Source: Papaver somniferum (Eukaryota; Streptophyta; Magnoliopsida; Ranunculales; Papaveraceae). From it: a stretch of DNA of 64,000 bases. The notes under the pieces are model-generated. The model saw only the letters and a list, made by a program, of their open reading frames with translations, was not told the origin of the DNA and made no database searches. The position numbers were made by a program, and so were the translations under genes. The stretch spans positions 180,491,690-180,555,689 of the forward strand of contig NC_039362.1 of NCBI RefSeq assembly GCF_003573695.1, given 5' to 3'. Of this stretch, positions 56,578 to 64,000 are shown in pieces (positions within the stretch are counted from its first letter, which is position 1; the number at the start of each line of letters is the position of its first letter).

Positions 56578-58490
56578 CGAGATGTGGTATTCGATGAAAA
56601 AACAAACTGGAACTGGAAAGAAACTAATGATGGACCAAGTAGGGATCCAGGAATGTTTCACATGAGATGGGGTCAAGTAATTGATGAAGGCGAAGGACCC
56701 ATAATCATCAATACCAATGGAAACAATGATGTTAATCAAGAAGAAGAGAATAATGAAAACACTGATAATAACGAAGAAGAAGAAGAAGAAGAAGAAGAAG
56801 AAGATATCGATGAAATAACTCAACCCATTCCACTGCGAAAATCAACAAGACAGATACAAAATCCACAGTATCTGGAGGATTATGTTCTTCAAGATGCAGA
56901 AGAATGTGAGATTATGCTACTTTCTGTTAATGATGAACCAAGGAATTTTCAGGAAGCAAAGGTCTCGACTAAATGGACACAAGCATGTAGAGAAGAAATT
57001 ATTTCAATCAACAGAAACAAGACTTGGTTTCTAGTTGATAAGACAGGTGGGGTAAAAGTGATTGTTCTCAAGTGGATCTTCAAGGTTATAAGAAATGCTG
57101 ATGGAACTATTAACAAATATAAGGCAAGACTTGTAGCTAAGGGATACGTTCAAGAATCAGGCATAGACTTTGATGAAGTTTTCGCACCAGTTTCTAGACT
57201 AGAGACAATTCGTCTCTTAATAGCATAAGTTGCATCAAACTCTTGGGAAATACATCATTTAGACGTAAAGACGGCATTCTTGCATGGCGAACTAAGTGAA
57301 GATGTATATGTTGAACAACCAGAAGGTTTCGAAGTAAAGGGACAAGAACATAGAGTTTACAAGTTGACAAAAGCTCTCTATGGTCTAAGACAAGCCCCTC
57401 GAGCCTGGAATACAAAGTTAGATCAAATCTTAAAGGGAATGAGATTCATAAAGTGTTCTAAAGAAACTTCTGTATACATAAGAGAAGAAAAGGGAACGCT
57501 TCTTGTAATTGCAGTCTATGTAGATGATCTATTTTTGACTGGCAACTCCCTTAAGGTGATCAATGAGTTCAAGAGAGAAATGTCATCAAAGTTTGAGATG
57601 TCAGACCTAGGAAAACTCACTTATTACCTTGGCATAGAAGTCCATCAAGGAGTAGATGGGATTCAGATTAAACAAGAAGCTTATGCAAGGAGAATTCTGA
57701 AAGAAGCATGACTCGAAACATGTAATCCAACAAGAATTCCAATGGAATTTGGACTGAAAATTTCAAAAGCACAAGAGGAGCCTGAGATTGATCCAACGAG
57801 TTATAGAAGAAATGTTGGATGCCTAAGATACTTATTACACACAAGACCATATTTGGCTTTCTCTGTGGGAGTAGCAAGCCGTTATATGCAGAGTCCACGC
57901 AAGTCTCATGGTGATGTAATAAAGCAGATATTGAGATATCTAAGAGGAACAATCAGCTGTGGATTGAAGTATGGTCGAGGAGGATCAAAAGGAATTGTTG
58001 GGTATAGTGACAGCAGTCATAATATTGACCAAGATGATGGAAAAGGTACAACTGGTCATATATTTTATCTAGGTGAAGCACCTATTACATGGTGTTCACA
58101 TAAGCAAGACACAGTAGCTCTGTCATCATGCGAAGCTGAGCTCATGGACACAACAGAAGCAGCTAAACAATCAATATGGCTTCAAGAATTATTGGGTGAA
58201 ATCAAAGGAAGAGAACCTGAAAAAGTTCTCATCAAGATTGATAATAAGTCTGCAATTGCACTCACTAAAAATCCAATGTTTCATGGGAAGAAGAAACACA
58301 TTCACAAAAGGTATCATTTCATACGAGAATGTATTAAGAAGGAGATCATCAACGTTGAACACATACCAGGAAATGAGAAGAAAGCAGATATATTGACAAA
58401 GGCATTAGCTCGGATCAAGTTTGAAGAAATGAAGAAATTAATAGGAGTACAAGATTTTTCACAAGCACGGTTGAAGCTTAAGGGGGAGAA
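56578..58490 (+). pseudogene. Copia reverse transcriptase and RNase H part
   Basis: Starts with the linker after integrase ([13 protein letters not shown]; an acidic run of Glu at 56775-56810), then [35 protein letters not shown] at 57226-57228, HHLDVKTAFLHGEL (catalytic Asp), LYGLRQAPRAWN, VYVDDLFLTG (catalytic YVDD at about 57517), TGA at 57709-57711, then RNase H: GYSDSSHNID, SSCEAELM, KIDNKSAIAL and ADILTKAL near the end. All catalytic residues remain; only two nonsense codons, each one substitution from the expected CAA or CGA, break this 1.9-kb stretch. Confidence 0.92.
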
Positions 58491-58784
58491 TGTTGGATTA
58501 ACTTCAACATAGAAGTCACTAACAAGCTGGTTAGGACAAGATTAGGAAATTGATGTAATCATAAGGGAATTAGAAGTCATCTAGTTCTAAGAAAAGGAAA
58601 GACCTGTAATAAGGTAATAGGATTAGGAAAAGGAATTCATAGTTCTATATATATAGGATCACCAAAGTTGTGGTTGATTATATGAGCAAGATTAGAGCTT
58701 GTGTTTAGTTTTGAGAGATTTTCTAAACATCAATAAAGAGAGTTGTCTTTATATAAGCTAAGTTTCATCTTGCAGTTGCCATTA
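58491..58784 (+). repeat. 3' LTR of the Copia element in CHX copy 2
   Basis: 294 bp, five substitutions and one 1-bp indel from 38660-38952. Preceded by AAGCTTAAGGGGGAGAA and followed by the target duplication GTACT, then CHX exon 2. Confidence 0.92.
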
Positions 58785-59334
58785 GTACTTTCCTCCTCCC
58801 TTTACTTTTTAATACAGCTATTTTAGCCATTATAAGAAAAACTGTCACAATGGGACAGAATATGAGTGATTCTCTCGGATTCGTTCAACTGACACTATCT
58901 TGCTCGTCCTTCTATGATATTGCTTGTGTTGTTGCTGACTTGAACCTCCTCAACTCGGAGATTGGTCGTCTAGGCCTGGCCATTTCGATAATCACTGGAT
59001 TGAGTAGTTGGTTTTTTGATTTTTCACACACCTTATACTTAGAAGCCACTCATTTGAAGCAAAGGACGTTGTTATTGTCGTGGATAAGTAAAAGTTTCAT
59101 TATAACTGTCATTTTATTCATTTTACGGCCAGTGATGTCGTGGATGAATAGAAGTACTCCAGAAGGAAAAACTTTGAAGGAAGGTCATGTTTCTTTCATC
59201 CTTCTTAGCGTTATGGGAATTTCATTTTTTAGTCAGTTCATGGGCATAGATCCTTCACTTGGACCACTTATGATTGGGCTAACGGTACCTGTTGGGTCAC
59301 CTATAGCAGAAGCTGTTCAGAAAAATCTTGAGTG

Positions 59335-59812
59335 TATTAGAGGATAAACACGGGTATGCTACAAAGAGATCAATGTACACGTCAGAAGTGAGTGACTGTG
59401 GGCTACCATTCAAGATACATGATGCTCAGTCAATGCAACTACTAGATTATAGGATCAGGTCAAACAATAAATCCTGTAATGTAGATAGATAGTTTCACCT
59501 AGTCAAGATATCGGTTGTTATTCTATCTTCTAGGTTTTGTATCCTATCACCTATAAATAGGATCACTATGTAAATGGAAAACTATCTCAGAGAAATCATC
59601 TGAAGATCAATAATATTTCACCCTACGGGGTTTGTCAGTGGACGTAGGCCATTAATGCCGAACCACTTTAATACCTGTCTCCTCCATTTGATTTTGGTTT
59701 GTAGGTTAATTTCTTTATGATTAATTTATGTTTATCATTGATTTAATATTAATAATGTTTTTGTAATCAATGATATTCATCTTAGATTTGATCTACATAT
59801 CAAAATCTAAGA
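59335..59812 (+). repeat. 5' LTR of the second element in CHX copy 2
   Basis: 478 bp, start TATTAGAGG and end CTAAGA. TATA-like CCTATAAATAGG at 59551-59562 and a GTCAGTGGACGTAGG region before the end. Confidence 0.85.
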
Positions 59813-59824
59813 TGGTATCAGAGC
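59813..59824 (+). other. Primer binding site (tRNA-iMet type)
   Basis: TGGTATCAGAGC directly after the LTR, the standard plant Copia site. Confidence 0.88.
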
Positions 59825-60329
59825 AGAAATGCTCTTGATTCAATCGCTTCCGCAATCCAGTTTTTTATAACTCCATTCTTGTTCTTTTTTAAATGAGCAA
59901 TCAGCTATTCATGGATGTATCGGTATCAATAGAACAAATATCGTGAATTGAAATATTGCATCAGGTGTTTCGGTGTTTTCATATTCCTTTTTTTTGAGAC
60001 CCAATTAAGGTGAGTCATTTTCTTTAATCAATCAGAAAGTTCATTTTTTTTTCTTTTTCAAATGAACTTATTAATATTACAATCTTTTGAAAATACAAAT
60101 CGACTATTCTCTAATCGTGGTCCATTTTCATGATCACTTTGAACCATTTGGTTCTTAAAATGGATTAAGTTTTTTTTTTCCCCAGCAAAGACCTGTATCT
60201 CTGTGGACAGTTACGGACACCTATTATGTTCTAGCTGTTTTATACAAAGCAATATTTTCTTTCCTTTTTCTGCCATTGTTCACGGCAAGATCCATGGAAA
60301 ATATACATATTCCATTTTTGGATTCATAA

Positions 60330-60704
60330 TCATATGACACGATAATCTCCGCTAATTATCTCATATCTTGCCATTTCAGAATAGTTCTTTGTTCCAAAAA
60401 TATTTTTGGCATATCCAATAATATTTTTTCTCCGTGAGTATTGGTACTCCCATATGGTTATGGTCTCCCTATCCATCACTATCATTTTTAACTCATATCT
60501 AACATCGTTTCTAAACCGATCATTATGCTGATCATGTCCTCCAACAGGTAAGATCAAACTTCCTGGTTGTTGCTGCACATACCTCTCCCTCATCTCCAGT
60601 GGAGGAATCTTTGCAATTTTCTTGATATCATACAATGATATTCTCTGCTTTTGCATTGAACACAGAATATTTGCAAAAAAATTTTCTAAAACCTTTGGTA
60701 TCAT
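60330..60704 (-). CDS. Unknown 124-residue ORF antisense within the non-autonomous element
   Basis: Starts with ATG at 60704 (MIPKVLENFFANILCSMQ) and ends at TAA 60330. Hydrophilic with basic stretches (RFRNDVRYELKMIVMDRE; EYQYSRRKNIIGYAKN). It is the longest open frame in the 3.7-kb interior. I recognise no domain and it is on the strand opposite to the element, so it may be a captured host sequence or chance; no intron or promoter was identified. Confidence 0.3.
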   Translation of the reverse strand: MIPKVLENFFANILCSMQKQRISLYDIKKIAKIPPLEMRERYVQQQPGSLILPVGGHDQHNDRFRNDVRYELKMIVMDRETITIWEYQYSRRKNIIGYAKNIFGTKNYSEMARYEIISGDYRVI

Positions 60705-62779
60705 ACAATAATCCCAAGATTATTTCTTTTTCTTTCATCCTGTTCTGCGATGTAGAAAAAGGTTGTGATCCTATTATTTCAAAAGGTTGTCTACAGAAGT
60801 TTATTTAGTTCCTTGAACTACGTGTGCAAGTTTTTCTGTTCAATCTATCAACGAAGCTTTTCTTCTCATGGGTTCAGTACCCTAGTACCTGGTACGTACA
60901 TCAGTTCCAGTCCTACTTAATAACCTTGTCTTTGTCGATATACAGATTGGATAAGTGATTTTCATTCTCTTTGTTGACATGTTGGTGTACTAGAGATATG
61001 TCGCCAACAATCGCCTTTTTTTTTCGGCATCACCGAAAGATGTCTTCTTACTTGCCTTTCCAAACAACGTGCTATATTTTTGCGCAAATATAACAAGCAT
61101 CATCCGCTTCAGTTTCAATTTCTTTTTCTTTCTCTCATATATCATTTTTCATCAACTCTTGTTTTTCAAGAGTGCTCACTATAAGATGATTGATGGGATT
61201 TGTTTTCCTCTGTAGACATTCATCGACTCTGTTTTCACGAGGTCTCTCATTCTAATATTTAGTGTTCCTGTTCCATCTCAGCCTTGATAAGCTTGTGCTT
61301 GTCTATATCAGCATCAAGATATACATCAGTGCGTTCTTTGAACATGTACACTAAATATCTTCATGTTCCATTTTGGGATTTCATTTTCTTCCAAAAGATT
61401 CTATGGATACGAAATCCCAGGATACTTTCATTTTTTTGGATATCCAATGCTTAAAAAAAAAATCCGATATATTTTGCTTCCGTTATGGAAAGTATGTCGT
61501 CATTTGTTTTGACTACCAGTATTTTCCACATCCTTGTGGTCAATTACCAAAATTCCCTGTAGTTCATATATTGGCATCGCATTTGACGCCTTTTATTCTG
61601 CATTTTTGTGTTCATAAAGGTGTAGTATTTTAATCAATCACTAAGCAACAAACTCATTGTGTTGTTTTCTAAACCTAAACTTACTTTGTTGTTCTCTACC
61701 AACACCGTAGTTTCTTGTAACAGTCATCTAATAATGATCCTACGTTCATGTTTCTCAATTCTCATCATGAACAACTAGTTGATTTAACTAGTTTCTCAAC
61801 TTCAAAGCACTGTACGTGATGGGTACAGTCTTGTCTATGCTATTTTATTTTATTTTTGTGCCTTGTTCGTCAGGCACTGCCATTCCATATCACTCTGATT
61901 GGATTATTCATCTGAGGAAGATTGTTTGTTACTGTTGATTAAACAAATTTCAGCAGCTCATTATTAAACCAAACCCATTTCTTTTCCTACCCGGCCAAAT
62001 GAATCCATTTCACCCATCCAAGTTTTTTTTCTCTATTTTTTTTTTTTCTTCCCATTAGGCAATCCAGGCCATTTTCAACACAAACCATTACATTTTGCTC
62101 CCGTGAAGATCAGTTTTGCTCCTCATACATCACTTTTGTTCAAATGTCAATGTGATCGACGATTAAGTGTCTGTGAAGGTAACAGCTAACGTTCACTACA
62201 TCAAGTTAGTTTTATATGTCATCATGATCATTAATGTTTTTCTTCTTGATCTTTATCATCATATCAAGAGCTCAATCTCTATAATACAATCTGGAGGTTA
62301 GTACTTTGTATCCAGGGAGTATCATGATCTTTGTTTACTTATCACAATATTGTTGTTCTCTCTCGACATAATCAAAATCAATATCCTAAACATTGATTAT
62401 TTGATTAATTCATTCCCAAAATCACAATATTTTGGTGACCTAATATTTATCTGAAAATATTTTCCATATTTTCTATAGTCCACCCTATATAATCTTCCCT
62501 TTTTGGTCACTGAATCTTTTGTGTCCATGAGATATAATCAGAATAATTTCTTACAAGGCCATATGATTCAGATCTTGCTCCAATATTTATGAGCTTGAAA
62601 TATTTTTACTGATACTCTTGTTGTCAAATGGATTTCTCCATTCTATTCTCTGCATCTTTATTGTTTATCAAAGATGCTTTGTTTTCTGTCATTCTTGTCA
62701 CTAAGAATATTCAATTTGATACTTCCTCATCCGTTTTTTTTTCTCAATTGTCAACTGACAATTTCACGCTGGGATAACT

Positions 62780-62985
62780 ATAGGCGATTTCGCTGCACCC
62801 TCTTTTCTCAATTCTGGTAATTCAGGATTACCCGTATCTATTACCAATCTCGGTGATTCAATCTCACCTGCAGTTTCTCAAAATACTACTAATAATCCAG
62901 TAGTATCTTCTACAGTTCCTTTACCTAATCGCAACTCATGCTCAGCACGTAACAGTGCTTCTCAATATGGTATGCAATACTATTC
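62780..62985 (+). pseudogene. Ser/Asn/Pro-rich remnant, possibly Copia linker
   Basis: A frame reads GDFAAPSFLNSGNSGLPV, ITNLGDSISPAVSQ and STVPLPNRNS. Such Ser/Pro/Asn-rich sequence is common in Copia polyproteins between integrase and RT, so the element may derive from a Copia by deletion. Weak evidence. Confidence 0.35.
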
Positions 62986-63560
62986 ATTTGTTTCGCATTG
63001 AGAACAACTAGTTTCTCTACCTAGTTTTCTTATTTGATACTGCCATTTTATCGGCTTTTCAAGGAATCAAAGATATGTTTATTGTTCTTTGAAGCTGCCA
63101 TCAGCTATTGGCTCTTTAAATTCTGGTCAAATCCTTACCTCCAAAGATATTTTCCATCTTTTGGAATCTCATGTCAATTCATCTCCAAATTCCATCTTTT
63201 AATACGCATGTTTGTTTGCACAATTGGGTTTGGATCAATATTTCAAAGTATGGAGGATTCATCATAAAAGACGATACGAGTTTTGGGGATTCTTTATCTC
63301 TGTTTGTTTGCAATCAACAACCCAACATATCAATATCCAATCAAGTCCACTAAGCAACCAGAAGAGCCACCATTCCGTATATCTTCTCGAGTTTTGAAGA
63401 TTTTTCCGCTGCTTCTGTACCTTTGTTCAAGTGTTCAAGTTCTGTAGTCCGTGATTGAAGCTCAAAGTACAACTTATGCGGTTTTAGGTTACAAAGTCTT
63501 TCCCCGAAGATTTTTCAAGTTGTACACTTCAACAAATTTCCGTGTCCACCTTGAGGGGGG

Positions 63561-64000
63561 TATTAGAGGATAAACACGGGTATGCTACAAAGAGATCAAT
63601 GTGCACGTCAGAAGTGAGTGACTGTGGGCTACCATTCAAGATACATGATGCTCAGTCAATGCAACTACTAGATTATAGGATCAGGTCAAACAATAAATCC
63701 TGTAATGTAGATAGATAGTTTCACCTAGTCAAGATATCGGTTGTTATTCTATCTTCTAGGTTTTGTATCCTATCACCTATAAATAGGATCACTATGTAAA
63801 TGTAAAACTATCTCAGAGAAATCATCTGAAGATCAATAATATTTCACCCTACGGGGTTTGTCAGTGGACGTAGGCCATTAATGCCGAACCACTTTAATAC
63901 CTGTCTCCTCCATTTGATTTTGGTTTGTAGGTTAATTTCTTTGTGATTAATTTATGTTTATCATTGATTTAATATTAATAATGTTTTTGTAATCAATGAT
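63561..64000 (+). repeat. 3' LTR of the second element in CHX copy 2 (cut by window end)
   Basis: 440 bp seen, aligned without gaps to 59335-59774 with three substitutions (59377, 59571 and 59719 region). Confidence 0.9.

Larger units (their letters stand above)
59335..64000 (+). mobile_element. LTR element without recognisable gag-pol (Copia-type primer site) in CHX copy 2; runs past the window
   Basis: 5' LTR 59335-59812, primer site TGGTATCAGAGC (59813-59824), 3.7-kb interior, purine tract TTGAGGGGGG (63551-63560), 3' LTR from 63561 cut by the window end. Only three substitutions over 440 shared bp: very recent. The interior has no protease, RT or integrase. It interrupts the coding sequence of CHX copy 2 in a Cys codon; the 5' flank is GAGTG. 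Confidence 0.9.

Noticed and set aside
57668..57952. Minus-strand frame in the Copia RT region
   Set aside because: Shadow of the sense-strand RT and RNase H frame.

Overview
This is a stretch of flowering-plant nuclear chromosome (probably a eudicot; the species cannot be named from the window). Evidence is the spliced genes with GT-AG introns, plant-only families (CASP-like and CHX proteins), and Copia, Tat-type and Athila-like LTR retrotransposons, CACTA and LINE sequence with plant-type primer sites. Only two complete host genes are intact; most of the 64 kb is nested transposable elements. Two runs of N (43532-43636 and 46195-46213) show it comes from a draft assembly.

Left part (1-9450): a tandem cluster of three CASP-like (CASPL4-type) membrane-protein genes, all on the minus strand. 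Copy A enters only as its first 27 codons (1-82); copy B (1877-2693) and copy C (7190-8022) are complete three-exon genes with the same intron phases. The spacing between B and C has been enlarged by a solo-LTR-like sequence just upstream of copy B and by a short Copia-type element without coding capacity (4302-6976, TSD ATAAT), whose 5' LTR holds a 5'-truncated LINE with a poly(A) tail.

Middle part (9451-26596): remains of two Tat-type Ty3/Gypsy elements in opposite orientation. Each carries, antisense to gag-pol and next to its 3' LTR, a spliced gene for a coiled-coil protein of unknown function. The first has lost RT, RNase H and most of integrase, and its 5' LTR is cut to about 27 bp where it meets the second element. 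Two solo LTRs (15703-17678, TSD GTATC; 22285-25098, TSD GGGCC) sit inside them.

Right part (28957-64000): a tandem pair of CHX (CPA2 cation/H+ antiporter) genes on the plus strand, both broken by retrotransposons. CHX copy 1 (28957-37109) is split by a decayed minus-strand Copia element (29247-34931) and also has a C-terminal frameshift. CHX copy 2 (from 38214) is split by a Copia element (38660-58784, TSD GTACT) and again by a second, internally non-coding LTR element (59335 to beyond the window). The Copia element in copy 2 is itself a host: an Athila-like non-autonomous element with 2.1-kb LTRs (40496-49186, TSD ACAAC) lies between its GAG-pre-integrase and integrase regions, and a 6.7-kb CACTA transposon (49868-56574, TSD AGT) lies at the integrase/RT junction. 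The CACTA carries spliced fragments of at least three host genes (ribosomal protein eS1/RPS3a, a NIN-like protein, the chloroplast thioredoxin reductase NTRC) and a 151-bp tandem array with a splice-site-like motif in most units.

LTR divergence agrees with the nesting order: about 4-5% for the Copia in CHX1, about 2% for the Copia in CHX2, and below 1% for the Athila-like element inside it and for the last insertion. No tRNA, rRNA or CRISPR features were found.
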